In this document: in pieces, positions 34,284 through 43,094 of the stretch
Position numbering within the stretch: the stretch's first letter is position 1
Layout: each line of letters begins with the position of its first letter
Source of the DNA: Mesorhizobium ciceri biovar biserrulae WSM1271
Lineage (GTDB): Bacteria; Pseudomonadota; Alphaproteobacteria; Rhizobiales; Rhizobiaceae
Reading direction: 5' to 3'
Assembly: GCF_000185905.1 (NCBI RefSeq)
Contig: NC_014923.1
Location: forward strand, 4,549,501 to 4,613,500
Length of the DNA stretch: 64,000 nucleotides
Program-made: the position numbers and the translations under genes
Notes under the pieces: model-generated
The model's input: only the letters and a program-made list of their open reading frames with translations
What the model was told of the DNA's origin: nothing
Database searches by the model: none

Positions 34284-34591
34284 AAGTCGCGGGAGTGAGA
34301 GGGCTTCACGTTGGCCTTCGGTGGAGATCCGGCCCGCTCTACATCACGACGAAGACAGCTTCGAGAGCTTCCCGAATACGAAGTTTCTGATGGATTTCCT
34401 GACTAGGCGCTCTACATGCGCTTTACTCGGCTTCATTTGCGTTTTGAAGCGTCAGGCCAGTGTAGATCGAGTGCTCGACGGACGGTTGGTCCATGGCAAA
34501 AATATGCGGTTGTGGCAAAAACATCACATAATTTCATTTCGCTCCCGGCTATTGTTGTTCCCGAGGGAATTACTTGGGTTGGGAGAAATAC
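34284..34591. other. intergenic region after the polysaccharide operon
   Basis: About 308 bp with lower GC than its surroundings. I see no convincing gene. A small palindrome TCGAGTGCTCGA lies near 34467-34478. The right end supplies the porin-like gene's ribosome-binding site GGGAGA. A promoter for that gene is expected here but was not resolved. Confidence 0.4.
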
Positions 34592-35341
34592 GTGAATAGA
34601 TTCTTAGCAGTTCTCGCGGTTGCCGCCCTGTCGGCAAGCACCGCGTCAGCAGCAGACATGTTGGCCCCGGTTGCGGGGTCGGCCTATGACTGGAGCGGCC
34701 TCTATGTCGGCGGCCATCTCGGCGTTGCCAATGGTGACATCACGGCAACGGATATGACCGAGCCAAACGGTGGGTTCTTCACCGACCTCGTTCCGGCGGG
34801 AACAGAAGGATTTGACTTCAACAAAGCCGGCGTAGCCGGCGGTATCCATGCAGGCGCGCAATGGCAGTGGGGACAGTTCATTCTGGGCGGCGAAGCGACC
34901 TGGACGGCAACGGGCATCCGCAAGACCATCACCAGCCCCTATTTCCCGGACAGCGACACCGAGACCGCCAAAATCTCGAATTATGCCACGGTCGTCGGCC
35001 GCGTCGGCTACGCCTTCGATCGCGTGCTGATCTATGCCAAGGCTGGTTATGCCGGCGGCAAGGTGGATTTCCGCGCCCGAGACAACGACGCCCTGGTGAC
35101 CTACGAAAAGAATGAGTGGCAGAACGGCTATGCGCTCGGCGCTGGCATCGACTATGCCCTTACGAACAACCTCTCGCTTGGCGTGGACTACACCCACGTT
35201 GACCTCGGCCATAAGACGAGCACGGGCGACAACGTGTTCGATGATGGCACTCTCGGCGACAATCCCGAGACCTATCGCACAGAGGCAAAGGTCGATGCCG
35301 TGATGGCCCGGCTAACCTACAAGTTTGGAATGGGTCAGTAG
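34592..35341 (+). CDS. outer-membrane beta-barrel protein (Omp25/Omp31-like)
   Basis: 249-residue porin-like protein of the small 8-strand barrel family common in Rhizobiales and Brucella. A signal peptide ends at STASA-AD (about residue 21). The motif YDWSGLYVGGHLG opens the barrel, DFNKAGVAGGIHAGAQWQ and IDYALTNNLSLGVDYTHVDLG are typical strands, and the protein ends with a C-terminal aromatic-containing strand MARLTYKFGMGQ. I chose the GTG with GGGAGA nine bases upstream; a TTG 18 bp upstream is less likely. A terminator follows. Confidence 0.92.
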   Translation: MNRFLAVLAVAALSASTASAADMLAPVAGSAYDWSGLYVGGHLGVANGDITATDMTEPNGGFFTDLVPAGTEGFDFNKAGVAGGIHAGAQWQWGQFILGGEATWTATGIRKTITSPYFPDSDTETAKISNYATVVGRVGYAFDRVLIYAKAGYAGGKVDFRARDNDALVTYEKNEWQNGYALGAGIDYALTNNLSLGVDYTHVDLGHKTSTGDNVFDDGTLGDNPETYRTEAKVDAVMARLTYKFGMGQ

Positions 35342-35695
35342 TGCATCGACATCATTTTCGCGGATCAGATCTAGCGTCAGGGGAGCTCGTCAGCGCTCCC
35401 CTTTCCTCGTAGCCTACATATTCCTTCGAACATTCTGGCGATTGAACGAAGTCTTGAACTTCTTTGGGCAATTGCAGCCTAGAGCGGTGCAGGCTATGCC
35501 CTTCCAGGGCAAGACAAAGCACGTAGTGTGTCCGCCCTCGGTGACCGGAACCTAAGCAGCACTTGCGGTATGATTTGTCGGTGTGACTTTCGGTCACCAA
35601 AGGCACACCGGGACACCATCTGTTCCCATTTCACCAATTTCAGCGAATTCGCCTCTTGCTTCTGAACCCTTGAGAATATAGGGCTTTGCGCGGTC
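35342..35695. other. intergenic region between porin-like gene and tRNA-Pro
   Basis: About 350 bp, containing the terminator at 35379-35406 and a plausible tRNA promoter (CTTGCT near 35654, TATAGG near 35677, 16-17 bp spacing). No gene is evident; open frames across it in the reverse direction are antisense to the tRNA and not credible. Confidence 0.45.
35379..35406 (+). terminator. Rho-independent terminator after the porin-like gene
   Basis: AGGGGAGC (35379-35386) and GCTCCCCT (35395-35402) form a perfect 8-bp stem with an 8-nt loop, followed by a short T-rich tail (TTTCCT). Confidence 0.75.
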
Positions 35696-35772
<77 letters not shown>

Positions 35773-35885
35773 AATTTGAAAGCAGGACTTGCCCCCGAAG
35801 TCCGCCTCTCCAGATGCTTCGGTCAGCCCGGCCAAATCTCGGATCGGGGCAACCATGTGCTCTGCCGCTTGAACTCTGGCTTGGG

Positions 35886-36347
35886 CTACCCCTGGCACAC
35901 ATCGATCCACTCAGCCCCAATCAGCTCAACCATCCTCTGCGGGCTGATCCGCACCGCCGCATTGGTGGCGCCTGCCGCGGGCACCACCTCGTCAAACTCG
36001 CGCAGCGACACGTCGCAATAGACCGGCAGCGGCGCCGGCAGGCCGAACGGGCAGACGCCGCCGACCGGATGGCTCGTCGCTTCGACAACTTCCGCCGCGT
36101 CGAGCATGCGCGGCTTGCCGCCGAACTGGTCCTTGAACTTGCGGTTGTCCAGCCTGGCGATGCCGCTGGTCACCACCAGCATGGTGCGGTCGCCGACGCG
36201 CAGGCAGATCGTCTTGGCGATCTGCGCCGGCAGCACGCCATGCGCCTCGGCCGCCAGGGTCACCGTCGCCGAGCTCGCCTCCGTGACGATGACGTCGATA
36301 TCAGGCGCGTGGGTGGCGAAGAAGGCACGAACGGAGTCCAGGCTCAT
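35886..36347 (-). CDS. YbaK/EbsC-family aminoacyl-tRNA deacylase
   Basis: 153-residue YbaK-domain protein predicted to hydrolyse mischarged aminoacyl-tRNA in trans. Family features are Lys in QIAKTICLR (about 49-57), LVVTSGIARLD, and the GGVCPFGLP loop (about 104-112), the substrate-binding glycine region. The start ATG gives the canonical size; longer starts add an unrelated N-terminus. In the family, YbaK clears Cys-tRNA(Pro) and ProXp-ala clears Ala-tRNA(Pro); which subtype this is cannot be told here. The 3' end faces tRNA-Pro(GGG) 113 bp away. Confidence 0.9.
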   Translation of the reverse strand: MSLDSVRAFFATHAPDIDVIVTEASSATVTLAAEAHGVLPAQIAKTICLRVGDRTMLVVTSGIARLDNRKFKDQFGGKPRMLDAAEVVEATSHPVGGVCPFGLPAPLPVYCDVSLREFDEVVPAAGATNAAVRISPQRMVELIGAEWIDVCQG

Positions 36348-36485
36348 ATCGAAAAACCCATGGTTCAAAAACTTGAAGGACGGCGGATTGCTGTCCAGCA
36401 GCCGGGGCCGCCGCGCATATAAGCACGCGCGGCATACAAATCGGCAAGCGCCAGGCTGAAGCAGACGCTGCGGCAGGTACAAAGA

Positions 36486-36512
36486 AACCCGCCAAGAGGG
36501 CCTTGGCGGGTT
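36486..36512 (-). terminator. Rho-independent terminator after the XRE regulator gene
   Basis: AACCCGCCAAG (36486-36496) and CTTGGCGGGTT (36502-36512) form a perfect 11-bp stem with a 5-nt loop. Read on the minus strand it is followed by TTTCTTTG. It separates the small HTH gene from the YbaK gene. Confidence 0.8.
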
Positions 36513-36534
36513 CTCTGGAATGCCTGGTGCGGGT

Positions 36535-36816
36535 CTACGCCAGCGATCGACCTTGCGCCGCCGGCGGCGCAGCCGGGGTGATCAGAGCTTCCTGGGGAAG
36601 GTGAAGCGCGGACACAATACGACGCAGCTTCGACGGATCGGTCACTCTGCCGCTTTCGATATCCTCAATCTCGTCCACCGCCAGGCCGCATGTCAGGGAA
36701 AGCTCTTCCACGCTGTAACCGCGGGTCTCCCGCATCGCTCTGAGGGTGTTGTAATCTGGCCCGCTCCCGTTGGTTGCCGGTTCGGAGTGGGGTTCGCTTT
36801 TCGCATTATGGGGCAT
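36535..36816 (-). CDS. small XRE-family helix-turn-helix regulator
   Basis: 93-residue protein with one Cro/C1-type HTH (about residues 20-75): NTLRAMRETRGYSVEEL, then LAVDEIEDIESGRVTDPSKL, with LRRIVSALHLP as the closing helix. The ATG with GGAG about seven bases upstream was preferred; another in-frame ATG lies 12 bp upstream. The TTTGATCAAA palindrome just upstream may be its operator. Its targets are unknown. Confidence 0.82.
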   Translation of the reverse strand: MPHNAKSEPHSEPATNGSGPDYNTLRAMRETRGYSVEELSLTCGLAVDEIEDIESGRVTDPSKLRRIVSALHLPQEALITPAAPPAAQGRSLA

Positions 36817-36839
36817 TGGCAACTCCATGACTGAAAGAG

Positions 36840-36849
36840 TTTGATCAAA
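36840..36849. promoter_or_regulatory. TTTGATCAAA palindrome upstream of the XRE gene
   Basis: A perfect 10-bp palindrome 24 bp before the chosen start codon, positioned where an autoregulatory operator would be expected. There is no direct evidence of binding. Confidence 0.3.
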
Positions 36850-37099
36850 TGAGGAGTGTTGCCTGAGACGGTCGGGAAGATGCCCTCTCACCGGCGATTT
36901 GCCAAGGGCCAAAATGGCCGTCACGGGATCGTGAACCGGGTGCCTGGCGCGCCCTCTGGCGCACACGTCGCTCTCAAGTTGTTTTGAAGGCCTGATTGGC
37001 CTTTTGCCGGCAGTCTCGCCGCGGCCTTTCGTTATCTCCGGGTCGCTGGCGTGAAACCATCCGGTTCCAGCCAGTTCGTTCCCGGAAGGATTATTTGCA

Positions 37100-37713
37100 A
37101 TGAACTTGAAGACAGTCATGGTCGTGCTCGGCACGATTTCCAGCCTTTCCGTCGCCGGCGCGGGCGCCGCCCAAGCCGCAGGCGCGCTGCGTGTGCGCGG
37201 CACGGTGGTCAGTTTAAGCCCACGCTGCTCACCGTGAAAACCCGCCAGGGCGATACCGACGCGATCAAGCTCAAGGCCGGCTGGAAGATCTCGGGCGTCG
37301 CCAACGCCTCGGCAAAGGACATCAAGCAGGGCGATTTCCTCGGCATTGCCTCCGTTTCGAAAGCGGATGGCGGCAGCGGCGCCCTGGAGGTGGTGGTCTT
37401 TCCGGCCGCGCTGAAAGGCACCGGCGAGGGTGACCGCCCCTGGGACCTGCAGCCAAACAGCCGGATGACCAACGGCACCGTCGCCGACGTTACCGATATA
37501 AGCGGGCGATCCGTCACGCTGACCTATGACAATGGCCAGACCAAGAAGATTTCGATTCCCGACACCACCCCTGTCGTCACCTTCGCGCCGGCGACGCCGA
37601 GCGACCTCAAGCCGGGTGCGACGGTCTTTGTCACCGCTGAGCGGGGCAGTGACGGCGCACTGAGCGCCAGCCGCGTCGTGGTCGGAACCAACGGCGTCGT
37701 GCCGCCGATGTAG
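37100..37713 (+). pseudogene. secreted protein gene with a one-base frameshift
   Basis: An ATG at the 5' end, preceded by GGAAGGATT, opens a clear signal peptide (MNLKTVMVVLGTISSLSVAG, then an Ala-rich c-region ending near AQAA). After VRGTVVS the frame runs into a stop 46 codons from the start, while the next frame continues FKPTLLTVKTRQGD to a stop at the right end. Inserting one base in AGTTTAAG (37211-37218; for example TTT to TTTC) restores one ~204-residue protein. The mature part resembles a small beta-rich DUF5666-like domain (ISGVANASAKDIKQGDF, VFVTAERG). It is either a real disruption, a sequencing error or, less likely, programmed frameshifting. Confidence 0.7.
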
Positions 37714-37910
37714 TCGGACAGGCGGCCAATGGCCGCCTCTCGATCTTGCCGTGCATGGTGGCGGGAGGCTGGATTGGGCAGAAACAGTCCAGAAACAAAA
37801 TTCTACAATCGGGAAATACTGACGAAAAAATTCAGGCGCGTAATTCCATTCGCGGCGGCCGGGCTATCGCCCCGATCCATATGCGCCCGCGAAACAAAAG
37901 GAAACGATCC

Positions 37911-38102
37911 ATGAAGAAGTCCCTCCTCTCGGCCCTCGGGCTTGCAGTTGCATTGGCTTTCACGGTGCCCGTCATCGGCGCGACGAGTGCGGATGCGGCG
38001 CCGATGGCAAAGCATCATCGTCACCACCATCATCATCGCCACCATGTCCGCCATCACCATCATCACCGCCACCACCACCATGTGATCGGAAACAAGGCCT
38101 AA
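37911..38102 (+). CDS. exported histidine-rich peptide
   Basis: 63-residue protein with a signal peptide (MKKSLLSALGLAVALAF..., cleavage near ADA-AP, residue 29-30). The mature part of about 33 residues contains 18 histidines in blocks of two to five separated by Arg or Val. The short ORF is supported by a close GGAAACGATCC, a good signal peptide and the following strong hairpin. Periplasmic His-rich peptides can bind nickel, zinc or copper; that role is inferred. Similar small His-rich exported proteins are known in Rhizobiales. Confidence 0.78.
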   Translation: MKKSLLSALGLAVALAFTVPVIGATSADAAPMAKHHRHHHHHRHHVRHHHHHRHHHHVIGNKA

Positions 38103-38122
38103 GCACCGCAAACTGCCACCGA

Positions 38123-38160
38123 GAAGACCGGCCTTGGCTTCCTGTCCAAGGCCGGTCTTC
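38123..38160 (+). terminator. strong hairpin after the His-rich peptide gene (probable terminator)
   Basis: GAAGACCGGCCTTGG (38123-38137) and CCAAGGCCGGTCTTC (38146-38160) are perfect 15-bp complements with an 8-nt loop, about 20 bp after the stop codon. The T-tract is poor (CCCTTGG), so it may act as a transcript-stabilising hairpin instead. Confidence 0.65.
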
Positions 38161-38254
38161 CCTTGGCATTGCGGCGCGTTAGCTCGACACGATTTGGGCG
38201 CACCAAGTTCGTCGAATGACGGCGCCAGCTATCTCCACCATCAGAAGCACCGCC

Positions 38255-38557
38255 TCAGCGCCGGCTGAACAGCAAACTGGCGACAAGACCGAGCACCACA
38301 AGGCCGACAGCAGCGGCAGCCGCCGGATGGTCGCGGGCCGACCTCTCGATCACCCTGCCCTGTTTGCGCAGTGCCGGCATGGCGTCGCGCAGACGCCCCG
38401 CAAGATCGGAATAGGTGTCGAAGGCTGCATCGCGACCGTCCTCGTAGTAGGCGCCGCCTCGCCTTGCCACAGCCCTCTTCAAACTGGCCAGTTCTTTGGT
38501 GAGAGCCGCGACCTGCCTGTCGAGATCGATGTCCGAGAGGGTCGAAAATGATGCCAT
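38255..38557 (-). CDS. ElaB/YqjD-like (DUF883) membrane-anchored protein
   Basis: 100-residue protein: an amphipathic coiled-coil-like N-terminal part (LDRQVAALTKELASLKRAVA, residues 12-31), then a hydrophobic C-terminal helix (about 78-97) ending in Arg residues, preceded by RDHPAAAAAVG. This layout and the HP-AAA-VG motif match the ElaB/YqjD/DUF883 group, which associates ribosomes with the inner membrane in E. coli stationary phase. Orthology in this organism is inferred. Confidence 0.75.
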   Translation of the reverse strand: MASFSTLSDIDLDRQVAALTKELASLKRAVARRGGAYYEDGRDAAFDTYSDLAGRLRDAMPALRKQGRVIERSARDHPAAAAAVGLVVLGLVASLLFSRR

Positions 38558-38642
38558 GATGTGTTTCCTTCACTTGCAGAAGGAAACGTAACGCCTCACC
38601 GGAAGACGGGTTCCGGTTTCGAACTATCGCGTCGGGCTGCGG

Positions 38643-39182
38643 TCAGCGCACCTGATCAAGCAGGCGCTTGCATTCCAGGAGGTCGAACAGCGCCTCCTGC
38701 AGCAAGGCCCTGTTGTCGCGCGAGAGTTTCGAGGCATCCGGCTGCACCGGACCGTCCTCGTCGCTCTTGCCCAGGCCGAAAAAGCGACGGCTGGGTTTGA
38801 CGCGCGGCTGGCCGACCAGTTCGTCGTCCATGCTGCGCGGCTGGGCCGCCGACGTCAGCGGCACCTGGTCAGCCTGCCTTCGCTGCGAGATCGCCTCGAC
38901 GGCGGCCATGTCGCCATTGCCGATGGCAACCAGGAAATGGTTGCCGTTCTCGCGCAACAGCTTCTGCACGCCCTTGATGGTGTAGCCCTGGTCGTAGAGC
39001 ATATGGCGGATGCCCTTGATCAGCTCGACATCCTGCGGCCGGTAGTAACGACGGCCGCCGCCGCGCTTCATCGGCTTGATCTGGTTGAAACGCGTTTCCC
39101 AGAAGCGCAGCACATGCTGCGGCAAATCGAGATCTTCGGCGACCTCGCTGATGGTACGAAAGGCGTCGGGGCTCTTGTCCAT
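38643..39182 (-). CDS. MerR-family transcriptional regulator
   Basis: 179-residue regulator with an N-terminal MerR winged helix: FRTISEVAEDLDLPQHVLRFWE (residues 8-29; HTH) and RRYYRPQDVELIKGIRHML (about 44-62), then GYTIKGVQKLLREN. The C-terminal half is charged and of low complexity, ending LLQEALFDLLECKRLLDQ, without the metal-binding cysteines of classic MerR. This gene after plsX-fabH-ihfA is a conserved alphaproteobacterial order. It may sit in the same transcript as ihfA, although 125 bp separate them. Confidence 0.9.
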   Translation of the reverse strand: MDKSPDAFRTISEVAEDLDLPQHVLRFWETRFNQIKPMKRGGGRRYYRPQDVELIKGIRHMLYDQGYTIKGVQKLLRENGNHFLVAIGNGDMAAVEAISQRRQADQVPLTSAAQPRSMDDELVGQPRVKPSRRFFGLGKSDEDGPVQPDASKLSRDNRALLQEALFDLLECKRLLDQVR

Positions 39183-39307
39183 GGGCGAATCCTCACGCTG
39201 GACGATGATCCGGCCTAGCTGCCGAATCGGGGCTTATTTCAGCGGTTTATGAAGCAATATTCAAGCCCGGCGTCATGGCGGTGGCGGTTTTCAACCGCGC
39301 AGTAGGA

Positions 39308-39631
39308 TTACTTGCCGCTTTTGGCCTTGCCGCTCTGATGGGAGCGCAAGATACGGCTCTTCAGCACGTTGGACGACTTGAAGGTCATCACCCGACGCGG
39401 CAGGATCGGCACTTCCTCGCCGGTCTTGGGATTGCGGCCGATACGCTCGTTCTTGGAGCGGACGTGGAATGTCGCGAAGGACGACAGCTTCACCGTTTCG
39501 CCGCGCACGATGGCTTCGCAGATTTCATCCAGCACCGCTTCGACGAGTTCGGCCGATTCAGTGCGCGACAGGCCGACCTTCCGGTAAACTGCCTCGGCAA
39601 GGTCGGCGCGCGTAAGTGTCTTTCCCCCCAT
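39308..39631 (-). CDS. ihfA: integration host factor subunit alpha
   Basis: 107-residue HU/IHF-fold DNA-bending protein that pairs with IhfB. It starts MGGKTLTRADLAEAVYRKVGLS, with GRNPKTGEEVPIL at about 65-77 in the DNA-binding arm, including the conserved Pro intercalated into the minor groove. The C-terminal extension SHQSGKAKSGK is typical of alphaproteobacterial IhfA. It lies after fabH with a 103-bp gap and before the MerR-type gene. Confidence 0.95.
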   Translation of the reverse strand: MGGKTLTRADLAEAVYRKVGLSRTESAELVEAVLDEICEAIVRGETVKLSSFATFHVRSKNERIGRNPKTGEEVPILPRRVMTFKSSNVLKSRILRSHQSGKAKSGK

Positions 39632-39734
39632 GCGACCGTCCCATCAGCTCAAAACATAAAATTCGGCACAACAACGGCAGAGCCTAAGTAATTGATCCGT
39701 CAAGGTCAAGGACCGAAACTGGACCGTTCGGCAC

Positions 39735-40706
39735 TTACCAGCGAACCAGGACAGCGCCCCAGGTGAAGCCGCCACCCATCGCTTCCAGGAGGACGAGATC
39801 GCCCTTCTTGATGCGGCCGTCGGCAACGGCCACCGACAGCGCCAACGGCACGGAAGCAGCCGAGGTGTTACCGTGCAAATCGACCGTAACCACCACCTTT
39901 TGCTCAGCTATCCCGAGCTTCTTGGCGGAAGCGTCAATAATTCGTTTATTGGCCTGGTGCGGCACGAACCAATCGAGATCATCGGCAGTGATTCCGGCTT
40001 GCGCGAACGTCGCCTCGATGACGTCGGTGATCATGCCGACCGCATGCTTGAAGACTTCGCGGCCCTCCATCCGGAGATGGCCGACCGTACCCGTCGTCGA
40101 CGGCCCGCCATCGACAAAAAGCTTGTCCTTGTGCGTGCCGTCGGAGCGCAGGCTGGCCGCCAGAACGCCATGGTCGGCGATCGTGCCCGCGCCCTCGCCC
40201 GCTTCCAGGATCATGGCACCGGCGCCGTCTCCGAACAGCACACAGGTCGACCGGTCGCTCCAGTCGAGAATGCGCGAGAATGTTTCCGAACCGATCACCA
40301 GGACACGCTTGGCCAGGCCGCCGCGGATGTAGAGATCGGCGGTGGTCACGGCATAGACGAAACCCGAACAGACCGCCTGCATGTCGAAGGCAAAGCCGTG
40401 ATGCATACCGAGCCGGTTCTGGATCTCGACGGCGGTGGCCGGAAACGTGTTGTTGGGCGTCGAGGTCGCCAGCACGATCAGATCGATGTCGGCGGGCGTG
40501 AGGCCCGCATTGGCAAGTGCGGCACGTGCCGCCGCTTCCCCCAGCGAAGCGGTCGTCTCGTCATCGCCCGCGATGTGGCGCTGGCGAATGCCGGTGCGCT
40601 GGGCGATCCACTCGTCGGAGGTCTCGACCATGCCTTCGAAATCGGCATTCTTCATGATTCGGCGGGGCAGCGCGGCGCCCGTGCCGCGCACGACTGATCT
40701 GATCAA
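39735..40706 (-). CDS. fabH: 3-oxoacyl-[ACP] synthase III
   Basis: Initiates fatty-acid synthesis by condensing acetyl-CoA with malonyl-ACP. The 323-residue thiolase fold has the catalytic triad Cys113 (MQAVCSGF), His250 (VPHQANKR) and Asn280 (HGNTSAA). The start is a TTG with AGGAAAG upstream; no in-frame ATG is closer than residue 18, which would cut into the fold, so a TTG start is likely. Nine bases separate it from plsX upstream. Its position supports co-expression with plsX for membrane lipid supply. Confidence 0.96.
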   Translation of the reverse strand: MIRSVVRGTGAALPRRIMKNADFEGMVETSDEWIAQRTGIRQRHIAGDDETTASLGEAAARAALANAGLTPADIDLIVLATSTPNNTFPATAVEIQNRLGMHHGFAFDMQAVCSGFVYAVTTADLYIRGGLAKRVLVIGSETFSRILDWSDRSTCVLFGDGAGAMILEAGEGAGTIADHGVLAASLRSDGTHKDKLFVDGGPSTTGTVGHLRMEGREVFKHAVGMITDVIEATFAQAGITADDLDWFVPHQANKRIIDASAKKLGIAEQKVVVTVDLHGNTSAASVPLALSVAVADGRIKKGDLVLLEAMGGGFTWGAVLVRW

Positions 40707-40715
40707 AGTTCTTTC

Positions 40716-41786
40716 CTATTCCTTTGCGTCGGTGACGACGTCGGATTTCCTAGATGACAGGGCGCGCGGGTTGCGCGCATGAAACAGGTCCAGATCGGCC
40801 TCGATACGGTCGAGGAGGTTGTTGCGGACCATGTCATAGCCGAGTTCGATCGCGGCGGCGAACCCGTCAGAATCAGCACCGCCATGGCTTTTGACGACGA
40901 TCCCGCTCAGCCCCAGGAAAACGCCGCCATTGGAGCGGCCGACATCCATCTTTTCGCGCAAGCGGTTGAAGGCGCCCTTAGCGAAGACGTAGCCGATCCT
41001 GGCCATCAGGGTGCGGCTCATCGCGGCGCGCAGATAACCCGCTATCTGGCGCGCCGTGCCTTCCGCGGTCTTCAGAGCGATGTTGCCGGCGAAGCCCTCG
41101 GTCACCACAACGTCGACCGTGCCCTTGCCGATATCGTCGCCCTCGACGAAACCGTGATAGTTCATCGAGGCCATGTTGGCTTCGCGCAGCATGCGCCCCG
41201 CCTCCTTGACCTCTTCCTGGCCTTTGATCTCCTCGACGCCGACATTGAGCAGGCCGACGCTGGGCCGGGCTATGCCGAAGACCGAGCGCGCCATGCCGGT
41301 GCCGAGAATGGCAAAATCGATGAGCTGTTGCGCATCGGCCCCGATGGTCGCGCCGACATCCAGCACCACGCTTTCGCCGCGCAATGTCGGCCAAAGGGCT
41401 GCGATCGCCGGGCGATCGATGGTGGCCATGGTGCGCAGGCAGAACTTCGACATCGCCATCAGCGCACCGGTGTTTCCCGCGGAAATGCAGGCGTCGGCCG
41501 TGCCGGCCTTGACCGCTTCGACGGCCTTCCACATCGATGACTTCCAGCGGCCGTGGCGCAGCGCCTGGCTCGGCTTGTCGTCCATCCTGACCGCAATTTC
41601 GCAATGGAAGAATTCGCTGATCTCGGCAAGCTTGGGAAATTTGGCGAGCTCCGGGCGCACGACCTCCTCACGCCCGAAGATGACGAAGCGGATGTCGGGA
41701 CGACGGGTCGCGACCGTCATGAGCGCTGGAATGACCACGGCTGGTCCGTGATCGCCGCCCATGGCATCGATGGAAATCCTGATCAC
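40716..41786 (-). CDS. plsX: phosphate acyltransferase PlsX
   Basis: Converts acyl-ACP to acyl-phosphate, the donor for PlsY in phospholipid synthesis; peripheral membrane protein. The 356-residue product starts at GTG with MIRISIDAMGGDHGP, the diagnostic N-terminus, and shows GNTGALMAMSKF (about 105-116) and EGFAGNIALKTAEG (about 229-242). It ends nine bases before fabH. The plsX-fabH pairing is widespread in bacteria. Confidence 0.96.
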   Translation of the reverse strand: MIRISIDAMGGDHGPAVVIPALMTVATRRPDIRFVIFGREEVVRPELAKFPKLAEISEFFHCEIAVRMDDKPSQALRHGRWKSSMWKAVEAVKAGTADACISAGNTGALMAMSKFCLRTMATIDRPAIAALWPTLRGESVVLDVGATIGADAQQLIDFAILGTGMARSVFGIARPSVGLLNVGVEEIKGQEEVKEAGRMLREANMASMNYHGFVEGDDIGKGTVDVVVTEGFAGNIALKTAEGTARQIAGYLRAAMSRTLMARIGYVFAKGAFNRLREKMDVGRSNGGVFLGLSGIVVKSHGGADSDGFAAAIELGYDMVRNNLLDRIEADLDLFHARNPRALSSRKSDVVTDAKE

Positions 41787-41898
41787 GCGGTATTTGTCTC
41801 ACGGTTAGGCGGCAGGTCGTTTAGCGACCGCGAAGGTTCGGCGAAAATAACGGTTTTGGGCTGCCACACAACCGACTTTTCCGTCGCGGGCGAGCTTT

Positions 41899-42447
41899 TC
41901 AGGATTTTCCCAGCAAGGATCGCAGTTTTTGCTGAAATTCATTCTCCGCCGGTTCGGTCTCGCTGCCGGCGTTGAGCGCTGCGCCCTGCTTACGAGGATA
42001 GGGGTCGATGGCGAGCCCGAAATACTGTTCGGCGAGTGCCCCGACATCGATCGTGTCACCGGAAAATGTCTCTGGACTGTCAGGGCCTTCCGCGTCGAGC
42101 AGGATCTCGCCGCCACCATCGAAACCCTGCCGTCCAAGCTTGGAATCCTCGGGCAGCAGCAGCGCTTCGACCGGTTCGTCGATATGCGCTTCGACAGGCT
42201 CGAGCGTGACGATGCAGGCCTGGGTGATGTCGGCTTCGACACGACCGCTTATCTTCACGCCATTGCGCTTCCACGACGCGACCAGAAGCTCGGCGCGATA
42301 GGATTCGACCGAAATCAACCCGTGCTCCTCGGCCAGTGCCGCACGCTGTGCGGCATCGGCTTCGACAACCAGCGGCAGGCCCTTTTGCGGCAGGCGCGTG
42401 ATGTTTGCACGGAAGGAGACCGGGCTTTGCGGGTCCACATGCTTCAT
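41899..42447 (-). CDS. DUF177 (YceD-family) protein
   Basis: 182-residue protein of the YceD family, whose members are linked to 23S rRNA processing in other organisms. The N-terminus SPVSFRANITRLPQKG and the central CIVTLEPVEAHIDEPVEALLLPE segment (about 74-96), with one Cys rather than the C-x2-C pattern of some members, fit the family. In E. coli yceD precedes rpmF-plsX; here rpmF is absent between them. Its ATG overlaps the end of the cytochrome bc1 chaperone gene by 4 bp. Confidence 0.88.
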   Translation of the reverse strand: MKHVDPQSPVSFRANITRLPQKGLPLVVEADAAQRAALAEEHGLISVESYRAELLVASWKRNGVKISGRVEADITQACIVTLEPVEAHIDEPVEALLLPEDSKLGRQGFDGGGEILLDAEGPDSPETFSGDTIDVGALAEQYFGLAIDPYPRKQGAALNAGSETEPAENEFQQKLRSLLGKS

Positions 42448-42992
42448 TGTTCAACCTCCTTGGCGGCGGGAAAGGTCAGCGTGCCGGAGACAATCGATTC
42501 GGATGTCTGCGCGGCCAGATGATTGCGCGCGTCGGTAACATAGTTGGCCAGCAGCGATGCTTCCAGCCAGGCGCCCGCGTCGGGCCGGACATTGCGGGCA
42601 AGAGCCGCGGTCAGCCCTTCATGGTCGTTTCTTTCCAGGGCATCGTCATAGGCAGCGGTTCGGCCATAAAACATCTTTGCCAGCTTTTTCATGCGTTTGG
42701 GCACGCCAACGTCGCCAATGCCCAATTCCCGCAACGAATGGTCGACGTCGAGGAAGAACTCGTCGATCAGCACCTGGGCGACCTCTTGCGCCGCACCGCT
42801 CTCACCGCGCAACCTGTGCTGGAACAGGAACATGTGCAGCGACAGCATCTCGAAACGGCCAAGCGGCGTGTCTGGCACATTCCAGTGGGAATAAAACACC
42901 GTCTGCCGCGCCGCCGCCACGATTTGTGCGTAAAGCGCCTCGGTGATAGCGCGGTTGGCGTAGCGTTCGCGGCCAAAAAAGCGCTGGAACAT
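42444..42992 (-). CDS. ubiquinol-cytochrome c chaperone family protein (CBP3/UQCC1-like)
   Basis: 182-residue protein with the Ubiq_cyt_C_chap domain: FFGRERYANRAITEALYAQIV at the start (residues 5-25 in family order) and MLSLHMFLFQHRLRG, then FFLDVDHSLRELGIGDVGVPKRMKKLA and FYGRTAAYDDAL. Homologues help cytochrome b assembly into the bc1 complex at the membrane. The ATG gives MFQRFFG, the family N-terminus. It diverges from bamE with 102 bp between starts. Confidence 0.88.
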   Translation of the reverse strand: MFQRFFGRERYANRAITEALYAQIVAAARQTVFYSHWNVPDTPLGRFEMLSLHMFLFQHRLRGESGAAQEVAQVLIDEFFLDVDHSLRELGIGDVGVPKRMKKLAKMFYGRTAAYDDALERNDHEGLTAALARNVRPDAGAWLEASLLANYVTDARNHLAAQTSESIVSGTLTFPAAKEVEQ

Positions 42993-43094
42993 TGGGGATG
43001 GTCTCCTGGGGACCGTTTGTTGAAGTGGGCTTGTTGCATCGGCAAGCAAGCTGGTTTACCGGTTTCGCGGCCCAGCGCAAGTTGCGGCCAGCTA

